Shown here: positions 21,640-32,294 of the stretch, in pieces
How the letters are laid out: every line of letters starts with the position of its first letter
How positions within the stretch are numbered: the stretch's first letter is position 1
DNA from: Okapia johnstoni
Lineage: Eukaryota > Chordata > Mammalia > Artiodactyla > Giraffidae
Direction: 5' to 3'
DNA length: 64,000 nt
Assembly (NCBI GenBank): GCA_024291935.2
Contig: CM044313.1
Location: 88,907,001-88,971,000, forward strand
Position numbers and translations under genes: made by a program
The notes under the pieces: generated by a model
What the model was told of the DNA's origin: nothing
The model's database searches: none
Seen by the model: the letters and a program-made list of their open reading frames with translations, nothing else

Positions 21640-22824
21640 TTTAACAAATTTCTCCTTGCTATTCTTTGGAACTCTGCATTCAAATGGGTATATCTTTCCT
21701 TTTCTCCTTTGCTTTTCGCTTCCCCTTGTTTCACAGCTATTTGTACGGCCTCCTCATACAGCCATTTTGCTATTTTGCATTTCTTTTTCTTGGGGATGGT
21801 CTTTATTCCTGTCTCCTGTACAATGTCATGAACCTCCATCCCTAGTTCATCAGGCATTCTGTCTATCAGATATAGTTCTTTAAATCTATTTCTCACTTCT
21901 ACTGTATAGTCATAAGGGATTTGATTTAGGTCATACCCGAATGGTCTTGTGGTTTTCTCCACTTTCTTCAATTTCAATCTGAATTTGGCAATAAGGAGTT
22001 CATGACCTGATCCACAGTCAGCTCCCGGTCTTGTTTTTGCTGACTTTATAGAGTTTCTCCATCTTTGGCTGCAAAGAATATAATCAATTTGATTTCGGTT
22101 TCAACGGCTGGTGATGTCCATGTGTAGAGTCTTCTCTTGCGTTGTTAGAAGAGGCTGTTTGCTATGACCAGTGCGTTCTCTTGGCAGAACTCTATTAGCC
22201 TTTGCCCTGATTCATTCTGTACTCTAAGGCCAAATTTACCTGTCACTCCAGGTGTTTTTTGAATTCCTACTTTTGCATTCCAGTCCCCTATAATGAAAAG
22301 GACATCTTTTTTGGGTGTTCTTTCTAGAAGGTCTTGTAGGTCTTCATAGAATTGTTCAACTTCAGCTTCTTCAGTGTTACTGTTCGGAGCACAGACTTTA
22401 ATTACCATGATATTGAATGGTTTGCCTTGGAAACGAACAGAGATCATTCAGTCATTTTTGAGATCGCATCCAAGTACCACATTTTGGACTCTTTTGTTGA
22501 CTATGATGGCTACTCCATTTCTTCTTAGGGATTCCTGCCCACAGTAGTAGATATAATGGTAATCTGAGTTAAATTCACCCAATCCAGTCCATCTTAGTTC
22601 ACTGATTCCTAGAATGTTGATGTTCACTCTTGTCATCTCCTGTTTGACCACTTCCAATTTGCCTTGATTCATGGACCTAACATTCCAGGTTCCTATGTCA
22701 TATTGCCCTCTACAGCATTGAATCTTGCTTCTATCACCAGTTCCATTCTCAACTGGGTGTTTTTTTTTGCTTTGGCTCCATCCCTTCATTCTTTCTGTAG
22801 TTATTTCTCCACTGATCTCCAGTG
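21640..22824 (-). mobile_element. BovB copy B: endonuclease half, lacking RT and 3' tail
   Basis: Read on the minus strand it runs from the BovB 5' leader (from about TGGAGATCAGTGGAG) through the AP-endonuclease domain and into the linker before the RT, where it stops at NSEYW. Endonuclease motifs seen are YDIGTWNVRSMNQGKLEVV, ILGISELRWTGLGEF, VLFIIGDWNAKVG (the GDWNAK metal/phosphate motif intact) and FGLRVQNESGQRLIEFC. One stop separates the two halves at LKND. The RT domain and CTGAA tail are absent, which ordinary target-primed insertion does not produce, so the 3' part was probably lost by deletion. Confidence 0.9.
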
Positions 22825-24656
22825 TCTTCTCCAAAACCAGTTCAAAAGCAGCAATTCTTCGGTGCTCAGATTTCTTTATAGTCCAACTCTCACATCCATA
22901 CATGACTACTGAAAAAACAACAGCCTTCAATAGATGGAATTTTTGTTGGCAAAGTTACGTCTCTGCTCTTTAATATGCTATTTAGGTTGGTCATAACTTT
23001 TCTTCCAAGGAGTAAGCATCTTTTAATTTCATAGCTGCAATCATCATCTGCAATGATTTTGGACAGCAAAACAGTAAAGTCTCTCACTATTTCCACTGTT
23101 TCCCCGTCTATTTGCCATGAAGTGATGGAACCAGATGCCATGATCTTAGTTTTCTGAATGTTGAGCTTTAAGCCAACTTTTTCACTGTCCTCTTTCACTT
23201 TCATCAAGAGGCTCTTTAATTCTTCTTCACTTTCTGCCATACGGGTAGTATCAAATGCATTTCTGAGGTTATCGATATTTCTCCCAGCAATCTTGCTTAT
23301 AGCATTTCTCATGATGTACTCTGCATATAAGTTAAATAAGCAGGGTGACAATATACAGCCTTGACATATTCCTTTTCCTATTTGGAACCAGTCTGTTGTT
23401 CCATGTTCAGTTCTAACTGTTGCTTCCTGACCTGTATACAGATTTCTCAAGAGGTAGGTCAGGTGGTCTGGTATTCCCATCTCTTTCTATAAAGCAGAAG
23501 TAGATGGTTTTTGACAACTCTCTTGCTTTTTTGATGATCCAATAGATGTTGGCAATTTGATCTCTGGTTCCTCTACCCTTTCTAAAAGCAGCTTGAACAT
23601 CTGGAAGTTCACCGTTCATGTATTGCTGAAGCCTGGCTTGGAGAATTTTGAGCATTACTTTACTAGCATGTGAGATGAGAGCAATTGTGTGGTAGTCTGA
23701 TCATTCCTTGGCATTGGCTTTCTTTGGAATTGGAATGACAACTGATGTTTTCCAGTCCTGTGGCCACTGCTGTTTTCCAAATTTGCTGGCATATTGAGTG
23801 CAGCACTTTCACTGCATCATCTTTCAGGATTTGAAATAGCTCAACTGGAATTCCGTCACCTCCACTAGCTTTGTTTGTAGTGATGCTTCCTAAGGCTCAC
23901 TTGACTTCACATTCCAGGATGTCTGGCTCTAGGTGATTGAATACAGCATCGTGATTATCTGAGTCGTGAAGATCTTTTTTGTACAGTTCTTCTGTGTATT
24001 CTTGCCACCTCTTCTTAATATCTTCTGCTTCTGTTAGGTCCCTACCATTTCTGTCCTTTATTGAGCCCATCTTTGCATGAAATATTCCCTTGGTATCTCT
24101 AATTTTCTTGCAGAGATCTCTAGCCTTTCCCATTCTATTGTTTTCCTCTATTTCTTTCCACTGATCACTGAGGAAGGCTTTCTTATCTCTCCTTGCTGTT
24201 CTTTGGAAATCTGTGTTCAAATGGGAATATCTTTCCTTTTCTCATTTGCTTTTCACTTCTTTTCTTTTCTTTTCACAGCTATTTGTAACGCCTCCCCAGG
24301 CAGCCATATTGCTTTTTTGCACTTCTTTTTCTTGGGTATTGTTTTGATCCCTGTTTCCTGTACAATGTCACAAACCTCCATGTACAGTTCATCAGGCACT
24401 CTATCAGATCTAGACCCTTTAAATCTATTTCTCAAGTCCACTGTGTAATCGTAAAGAATTTGATTTAGGTCATACCTTAATGGTCTGGTGGTTTTCCCTA
24501 CTTTCTTCAATTTAGGTCTGAATTTGGCAATAAGGAATTCATGATCTGAGCCACAGTCAGCTCTTGGTCTTGTTTTTGGTGACTGTACAGAGCTTCTCCA
24601 CCTTTGGCTGCAAAGAATGTAATCAGTCTCATTTCGGTGTTTACCATCTGGTGATG
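22825..24656 (-). mobile_element. BovB copy A: linker and RT, 3' end replaced by copy B
   Basis: On the minus strand it starts at CCATCACCAGATGG and passes the linker (KKVGKTTRPLRYDLNQI) and the pre-RT region (NRNGRDLTEAEDIKKRWQEY). It then runs through the RT with [18 protein letters not shown], but with NAFD where the family has YADD, to YGCESWTIKK and FELV, where it fuses to the leader of copy B at about 22825. Frames are split by several indels; the longest open piece is about 196 codons. Its 5' neighbour on the other strand is its own inverted 5' segment. Non-functional: damaged catalytic box and no 3' tail. Confidence 0.9.
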
Positions 24657-25946
24657 GTCAAGAGACTGACCCCGACTTGCCTGTGAGTGTCCAGGAGTCT
24701 CCAGTGGAGGCATGGGTTGGTGGTGTCCTGCAGCAGGGGTGGGGGCACAGAGTGTAGCAGTACATGCATGGGATCTTTTGAAGCAGGTCACCATTATCTT
24801 CATTGCTTTCACCATAGTTTGGCCCCAAGTAAATAGCAGGGAGGTAACACAGCTCCACCCATCAACAGAAAATTGGATTAAAGATTTACTGAGCATGGCC
24901 CTGCCCATCAGAACAAGACCCAGTTTCCCCCTCAGTCAGTCTCTCTCATCAGGAAGCTTCCATAAGCCTCTTATCCTTCTCCACCAGAGGGCAGACAGAC
25001 TGAAACCCACAATCACAGAAAACTAACCAATCTAATCACATGGATCACAGCCTTGTCTAACTCAATGAAACTATGAGCCATGCCCTGTAAGGCCACCCAA
25101 GATGGATGGACATGGAGAGTTCTCACAAAATGTGGTTCACTGGACAAGGGAATGGCAAGCCACTTCAGTATTCTTGCCTTGATAACCCCATGAACAGTAT
25201 GAAAAGGCAAAAAGATAGCACACTGAAAGATGAACTCCCCAGGTCGGTAGGTGCCCAATATGCTACTGGAGATCAGTGGAGAAATAACCCCAGAAAGAAT
25301 GAAGAGACAGATCCAAAGCACAAACAACACCCAGTTGTGGATGTGACTCGTGATAGAAGCAAGGTCCAATGCTGTAGAGAGCAATATTGCATAGGAACCT
25401 GGAATGTTAGGTCCCTGAATCAAGGCAAATTGGAAGTGGTCAAACAGGAAACAGCAAGAGTGAACACCAACATTTTAGGCATCAGCAAACTAAAATGAAC
25501 TAAACTGGGTGACTTTAACTCAGATGACCATTATATCTACTACTGTGGGCAAGAATCCCTTAGAAGAAATGGAGTAGCCATCATAGTCAACAAAAGAATC
25601 TGAAGTACTTGGATGCAGTTTCAAAAATGACAGAACGATCTCTGTTCGTTTCCAGGGGAAACCATTCAATATCATGGTAACCCAAGTCTATGCCCTGACC
25701 AGTTAATACTTAAGAAGTGGAAGCTGAATGGTTCTAAGACCTACAAGACCTTCTAGAATGAACACCCAAAAAAGATGTCCTTTTCATTATAGGGGACTGG
25801 AATGCAAAAGTAGGAAGTCAAGAAATACTTAGAGTAACAGGCAAATTTGGCCTTGGAGTACAGAATGAAGCAGGGCAAAGGCTCATAGAGTTTTGTGAAG
25901 AGAATGCACTGGTCATAGCAAACACCTTCTTCCAACAGCACAAGAG
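24657..25946 (+). mobile_element. BovB 5' segment (leader plus AP-endonuclease), inverted relative to copy A
   Basis: Reads on the plus strand as the 5' end of BovB: a GC-richer leader (GAGTGTCCAGGAGTCTCC, CCCAGTTTCCCCCTCAG, CTCTTATCCTTCTCCACC), then the endonuclease region with CIGTWNVRSLNQGKLEVV and a broken GDWNAK region, ending at CACAAGAG about 25946. Copy A on the minus strand begins only about 20 family bases beyond that point, so the two parts are complementary pieces of one element. Stops interrupt the frame after ILGISKLK. The leader also holds a Bov-A-like stretch at 25138-25195. Confidence 0.85.
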
Positions 25947-26544
25947 CCATCAGGGAAGCCCTAGATATATTATGTCTATAACAATGCATTTCTACCCGTT
26001 ACAGCCTCATTTGCATTATTACAGGCTCTCAGTCAGTAACCTTTGCTTCTTTCTAGTGTCAATATTTCTGTTTTCTTTCTTTCTTTCTTCTTTTTATCTT
26101 AGTCTTATTCTAATTTTATGGAAAATGCCAAAAAATTATTTTCTATTATGCATTTTTAAATTAAAAAAATAAGTCAATTTTAATCAAACTTAAAAACTGT
26201 AAATTTTATGATTTTATATATCAATAAGAAAAAATGTTTTCAGCTAAAATTTGACTTGCTGTGTTTTTGAAGCTGAAATCTGACTACCTATCTCATTTAT
26301 GTAAAAGTTTTGTCCACAGAAAGCCATGAATGTTCCAAAGTGTCTTATTTTTGAAGTGCTTTTCTTTGAAGAGCTCTAAAAGTTTCCTTGAGATGCTTAT
26401 CTAATAGTATGATGAAAGAGAGAGAAAGTGAGAAATGTGAACAGAAGTAGCATCTGTCTTTGAGGAAAGATTAAAGTTTAGAAATTTGAAAATACTACTG
26501 TTGTAATACCTATGACTAAAATAAGAGAAACAAAAATAAGTTTG
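25947..26544. other. AT-rich unassigned interval
   Basis: Right flank of the inverted BovB. A TTTCTTTC-type pyrimidine tract lies at about 26070-26095. No gene seen. Confidence 0.55.
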
Positions 26545-26860
26545 AAGCTACTTGCTACAATTTCATTGGATTTCTCTTAAAACCACACAAATGCAAAGTA
26601 AAGAGAAACTAGACTCCCACACATTTCCGGATGGGAATGTAAAATGGTACAGCCCCTCTTAAAAATAAGCAGCATTTTTACAAGCACCCACTTAATACAT
26701 GACACAATAATCTATTTCTAGATGTTCATCTAAAAGAAACAAATCATATCTATACAAAGACCTGTATATCAATATTTATATAAGCTTTATTCATAATAGC
26801 CACAAACTGGGAATAACCCAAATGCCTACTAATTGAAAAATGCTTAAAAATGTGTAGTTA
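26545..26860 (+). mobile_element. Old L1 ORF2 3' fragment
   Basis: GATGGGAATGTAAAATGGTACAG (in two pieces), then ATTCATAATAGCCACAAACTG and GAATAACCCAAATGCC are landmarks of the ORF2 C-terminal coding region of L1. No open frame remains. Diverged, L1M-like. Confidence 0.78.
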
Positions 26861-27144
26861 AAATTCTAATATTTTTAATTTGAATAATTCATTAATCTTC
26901 TCTGCACAGTTTAAATATTGATGAAATTGGAATGGGTGGAACTTTTGAAAGAGAGACATACATAACACAAAGTCTCTTCAAGTCCAACTTCAAGAAACAA
27001 ATCATCTTTATAAATTCCAGTGTCCTGATACCTAGATAATTATAACCTGAACATTTATGAATGTACCCATATACTAAATCATTTTCTATAATAAGGTTTA
27101 TATATAAATAACATATATATATATAATAAATCATCAATGTTGGG

Positions 27145-29974
27145 TTCAGTTCAGTTCAGTTCAGACACTCAGTCGTGTCCGATTCTTTGCGACCCCAAGG
27201 ACCACAGCACACCAGGCCTCCCTGTCCATCACCAACTCCTGGAGTCTACTCAAACTCATCTCCATTGAGTTGGTGATGCCATCCAACCATCTCATCCTCT
27301 GTCGTCCCCTTCTCCTCCTGACTTCAATCTTTCCATAATCAGGGTCTTTTCCAATGAGTCAACCCTTCGCATCAGGTGGCCAAAGTATTGGAGTTTCAGC
27401 TTCAACATCAGTCTTTCCAATGAACACTCAGGACTGATCTCTTTTAGGATGGATTGGCTGGATCTCCTTGCAGTCCAAGGGACTCTCAAGAGTCTTCTCC
27501 AACACCACAGTTCAAAAGCATCAATTCTTCGGTGCTCAGCCTTCTTTATAGTCCAACTCTCACATCTATACATGACTACTGGAAAAACCATAGCCTTGAC
27601 TAGACATACCTTTCTTCGCAAAGTAATATCTCTGCTTTTAAAAAGGCTGTCTAGGTTGGTCATAACTTTTCTTCCAAGGAGTAAGCATCTTCTAATTTCC
27701 TGGCTGCAGTCACCATCTGCAGTGATTTTGGAGCTCCCCCCACCCCCAAAATAAAGTCTGTCACTGTTTCCCCATCTATTTGCCATGAAGTGATGGGGCC
27801 AGATGCCATGAACTTAGTTTTTTGAATGTTGAGCTTTAAGCCAACTGTTTCACTCTCCTCTTTCACTTTCATCAAGAGGCTCTTTAGTTCTTCACTTTCT
27901 GCCATAACGGTGATGTCATCTGCATTTCTGAGGTTATTGATATTTCTACAGATTTCTCAGGAGGCAGGTCAGGTGGTCTGGTATTCCAATCTCTTGAAGA
28001 ATTTTCCACAGTTTGTTGTTATCCACACAGTCAAAGGCTTTGGTGTAGTCAATAAAGCAGAAGTAGATATTTTTCTGGAACTCTCTTACTTTTTCAATGA
28101 TCCAATGGATGTTGGTAATTTGATCTTTGGTTCCTCTGCCTTTTCTAAACCAAACTTGAACATCTGAAAGTTCACAGTTCACATACTGTGAAAGCCTGGC
28201 TTCTAGAATTTTTAGCATTATTTTGCTAGTGTGTGAGATGAGTGAAATTGTGTGGTAGTTTGATCATTTGTTGGCATTGCCTTTCTTTGGGACTGGGATG
28301 AAACTGACCTTTTGCAGTCCTGTGGCCACTGCTGTTTTCCAAATTTGCTGGCATATTGAGTGCAGCACTTTCACTGCATCATCTTTCAGGATTTGAAGTA
28401 GCTCAACTGGAATTCCATCACCTCCACTAGCTTTGTTCGTAGTGATGCTTCCTAAGGCTCACTTGACTTCATATTTCAGAATGTCTGGCTCTAGGTGAGT
28501 GATCACACCATCATGATTATCTGGGTCACGAAGATCTTTTTTGTATAGCTCTTATGTGTATTCTTGCCACGTCTTCTTAACATCTTCTGCTTCTGTTAGA
28601 TACCTACCATTTCTGTCCTTTATTGAGCCCATCTTTGCATGAAATGTCCCCTTGGCATCTCTATTTTTCTTGAAGAGATCTCTAATCTTTCCCATTCTAT
28701 TGTTTTCCTCTATTTGCACTGATCACTGAGGAAGGCTTTCTTATCTCTCCTTGCTATTCTTTGGAGCTCTGTATTCAAATGGATTTATCTTTCCTTTGCT
28801 CCTTCGCCTTTTGCTTCTCTTCTTTCCATAGCTATTTGTAAGGCCTCCTCAGACAGTCTTTTAGGATTTCTTTTTCTTGGGGATGGTCTTGATCCCTGCC
28901 TCCTGTAAAATGTCATGAACCTCCACCCATAGTTCTTCAGGCACTCTGTCAGATCTAATCCTTTGAATCTATTTCTCAGTTCCAGTGTATAACTGTAAGG
29001 GATTTGATTTAGGTCATACCTGAATGGTCTAGTGATTTTCCCTACTTTCTTCAATTTAAGTCTGAATTTGGCAATAAGGAGTTCATGATCTGAGCCACAG
29101 TCAGCTCCCAGTCTCATTTTTTGCTAGCTGTATAGAGCTTCTCCATCTTTGGCTGCAAGGAATATAATCAATCTGATTTCAGTATTGACCATCTGTTGAT
29201 GTCCATGTGTAGAGTCTTCTCTTGTGTTGTTGGAATTTAGTGCTTGCTATGACTAGTGTGTTCCTTTGGAAAAACTCTATTAGCCTTTGCTCTGCTTCGT
29301 TCTGTACTCCAAGGCCAAATTTTTCTGTTACTCCAAGTATTTCTTGACTTGCTACTTTTGCATTCCAGTCCCCTATAATGAAAAGGACATCTTTTTGGGC
29401 GTTAGTTCTAGAAGGTCTTGTAGGTCATCATAGAACCATTCAACTTCTGCTTCTTCAGCATTAATGGTCAGGGCATAGACTTGGATTACTCTGATATTCA
29501 ATGGTTTGTCTTGTAAATGAACAGAGATCATTCTGTCATTTTTGAGATTACATCAAAGTACTGCATTTTGGACCCTTTTGTTGACTATGATGGCTACTCC
29601 ATTTCTTCTAAGGGGTTGTTGCCCACAGTAGTAGACATAATGTTCATCTGACTCATTTGAAAAGATTGTGGGAAAGACTGAGGGCAGGAGGAGATGGGGA
29701 CGACAGAGGATGAGATGGTTGGATGGCATCACCGACTCAAAGGACATGGGTTTGGGTGGACTCTGGGAGTTGGTGATGGACAGGGAGGTCTGGTGTGCTG
29801 TGGCTCAGGGGGTCACAAAGATTCGGACACGACTGAGTGACAGAACTGAAGTGAACTGAGTTAAATTCACCCATTTCAGTCCATTTTCGTTCACTGATGC
29901 CTAAAATGTCGACGTTCGCTCTTGCCATCTCTTGTTTGACCACTTCCAATTTGCCTTGATACATGAACCTAACA
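27145..29974 (-). mobile_element. BovB LINE, 5'-truncated, with an antiparallel BovB inside it
   Basis: Starts on the plus strand with the (TTCAG)n complement of the BovB tail and runs in reverse through the C-terminal region, RT, linker and part of the endonuclease to about 29974. The longest open piece (minus strand 27786-27292) covers the C-terminal region through [12 protein letters not shown]. The RT box reads NADD in place of YADD, and about 200 bases of RT core are deleted near 27950. The linker (KKVGKITRPFRYDLNQI) and endonuclease (NGVAIIVNKRVQNAVL) are recognisable. Many frameshifts; non-functional. Confidence 0.92.
29650..29856 (+). mobile_element. BovB 3'-end insert, antiparallel inside another BovB
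   Basis: About 205 bp of BovB 3' end (GACTCATTTGAAAAG to GACACGACTGAGTGAC plus a CTGAA-type tail) on the plus strand. It interrupts the minus-strand BovB exactly between CATCTGA and GTTAAATTCACCC, which are contiguous in the family. Only a CTGA overlap remains as a possible duplication. Confidence 0.87.
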
Positions 29975-30990
29975 TACACCCATAAGTCAATTGAAAACCG
30001 AGAGAAGACCCAAATAGACATTTTTCCAAAGAAAATAGAAATATGCACAAACAAGAGGCACCTGACAACATTCTAAATATTGCTAATTATCAGAGAAATA
30101 CAAATTAAATCTACAATGAGATATCACCTCACAACTTGTCAGAAAGGCTATCTTCAAAAAGTCTACAAAGAACAAATTGGAAAAAAAAGAGAGTGCTAGT
30201 ACAGTGATGATGGGTATGTAAATTTGTGCAGTTACTATGAAAAACTATGAATTTTCTTCAAGAAACTAAAAATAGGACTACCATATTATACAGTAGTACT
30301 ACTCCTGGAACTATACCTAAGAAAACAAAGACACTAATTCAAAAAGATAAATGCAATCCAATGCTAACAGCAGCATTATTTACAGTAGAAAGATGTAAAA
30401 GCAAGCCAATGTTTAACAGGGCTTCCCAGGTGGCTCAGCTGGTAAAGAGTCTGCCTGCAGTGTGGGAGACCTGCATTTGATCCCTGGGTTGGGAAGATCC
30501 CCTGGAGACGGGAACAGCTATCCACTCCAGTATTCTGGCCTGGAGAATTCCATGGACTCTATAGTCCATAGGGTATCAAAGAGTCACACATGACTGAGCA
30601 ACTTTTGTAATATCCATCAACAGATGACTAGATAAAGAAGATGTGGTATATTTACGCAATGGAATACTACTCAGTCATTAAAAATATAAATTCTATCATT
30701 TGCAACAATGTGGATGGGCTTAGAGGCTATTATGCTCAGTGTAATAAATCAGACAGAGAAACACAGATACTCTGTGTTATCATTTATGTGCAGAATCTAA
30801 AAAAATAAAACAAGTGAATATAACAAAAGGTAAATAGACATGGATATAGAGAACAAATTAGAGGTTACTAATTTAGTTGAAAAAGGAAAGCAGGGAGGGG
30901 TGAGATAAGGATACAGAATTAAGAGACACAAACTAATATGTACAAAATAAATAAGCCACCAGGAAATAAATGATATTAAATACAAACAAA
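29975..30990 (+). mobile_element. L1 ORF2 C-terminal/3'-UTR fragment, split by a SINE
   Basis: GACCCAAATAGACATTTTTCC, AATTATCAGAGAAATACAAA, CATCAACAGATGACTAG and GCAATGGAATACTACTCAG follow in the order of L1 ORF2, then a 3'-UTR-like part. Frames are broken. Edges approximate. Confidence 0.85.
30419..30607 (+). mobile_element. Bov-tA SINE with an internal deletion
   Basis: GGGCTTCCCAGGTGGCTCAG head. The Bov-A part skips from CCATGGAC directly to TCTATAGTCC, losing about 25 bp. Inserted in the L1; no clean target-site duplication. Confidence 0.93.
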
Positions 30991-31190
30991 AAGTAAGGGA
31001 AGAAATGTGAAGGTTAAGATATAACCAATATACTTTCAGGCTATTTAATAGTGTGATTTACATTTTCCAAAATATTAGTGAACGCATCTTTAGTTACGCT
31101 TAGTTGTCATCTCATATTCAATTAAAAAGTGGATGATATTAAAAAAGATGGCAATTAAAATAATTTTAAAAAACATACGCCCTAGGAGAC

Positions 31191-32294
31191 TTCAGTTCAG
31201 TTGCTCAGTTGTGTCCAACTCTTTGCAGCCCCGTGGACTGCAGCATGCCAGCCATCCCTGACCATCACCCACTCCCGGAGTCTACTCAAACTCATCTCCA
31301 CTGAATCAGTGATGCCATCCAACCATCTTATCCTCTGTCGTCCCCTTCTCCTCTTGCCTTCAATCTTTCCCAGCATCAGGGTCTTTTCAATTGAGTCAGT
31401 TCTTTGCATCAGTCAGTTCAGTTGCTCAGTCATGTCCAACTTTTTGCGACCCCATGAATCGCAGCACGCCAGGCCTCCCTGTCCATCACCAACTCCCGGA
31501 GTCTACCCAAACCTGTGTCCATCGAGTCGGTGATGCCATCCAGCCATCTCATCCTCTGTCGGCCCCTTCTCCTCCTGCCCCCAAGCCTTCCTAGCATCAG
31601 GGTCTTTTCCAATGAGTCAACTCTTCGCATGAGGTGGCCAAAGTATTGGAGTTTCAGTTTCAACAACAGTCCTTCCAATGAACACCCAGGACTGATCTCC
31701 TTTAGGATGGACTGGTTGGATCCTTTTGCAGTCCAAGGGACTCTCAAGAGTCTTCTCCAACACCACAGTTCAAAAGCATCAATTCTTCGGTGCTCAGCTT
31801 TCTTCACCATCCAACTCTCACATCCATACATGACCACTGGAAAAACCATAGCCTTGACTAGATGGACCTTTGCTGGCAAAGTAATGTCTCTTCTTTTAAA
31901 TATGCTATCTAGGTTGGTCATAACCTTCCTTTTAAGGAGTAAGCGTCTTTTAATTTCATGGCTGCAATCACCATCTGCAGTGGTTTTGGAGCCCAAAAAA
32001 CTAAAGTCTGACACTGTTTCCACTGTTTCCCCATCTATTTGCCGTGAAGTGATGGGACCAGATGCCATGATCTTAGTTTTCTGAATGCTGAGCTTTAAGC
32101 CAACTTTTTCACTCTCCTCTTTCACTTTCATCAAGAGGCTCTTTAGTTCTTCTTCGCTTTCTGCCATAAGGGTGGTGTCATCTGCATATCTTTGCATCAG
32201 GCCAAAATATTGGAGTTTCAGCTTTGGCATCAGTCCTTCCAGTGAATATTCAGGACTGATTTCCTTTAGGATTGACTGGTTGGATCTCCTTTGG
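31191..32294 (-). mobile_element. Outer BovB 3' fragment, split by a second BovB
   Basis: Minus-strand BovB 3' end present as two pieces, 31191-31412 and 32189-32294. Joined, they give a continuous C-terminal region ([18 protein letters not shown] to the tail). The outer copy is more diverged than the insert, so it is older. It is 5'-truncated at about 32294. Confidence 0.93.
31413..32188 (-). mobile_element. Inner BovB LINE, nested in another BovB
   Basis: A 776-bp BovB 3' copy, 5'-truncated exactly at the RT box. On the minus strand it opens with [19 protein letters not shown] and continues uninterrupted through [25 protein letters not shown] and [14 protein letters not shown] to [10 protein letters not shown] and the tail. 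The 12-bp duplication TCTTTGCATCAG (31401-31412 and 32189-32200) is in the outer BovB. With the outer sequence it makes an open frame of 289 codons (minus strand 32299-31430). It lacks the endonuclease and RT fingers, so it cannot act alone. Confidence 0.96.

Noticed and set aside
24507..25026. Overlapping 104-133 codon open frames on both strands
   Set aside because: They run across the BovB inversion junction and leader and have no counterpart in the element's protein.
27145..27165. (TTCAG)n as a microsatellite
   Set aside because: It is the complement of the CTGAA repeats that form the normal BovB 3' tail.
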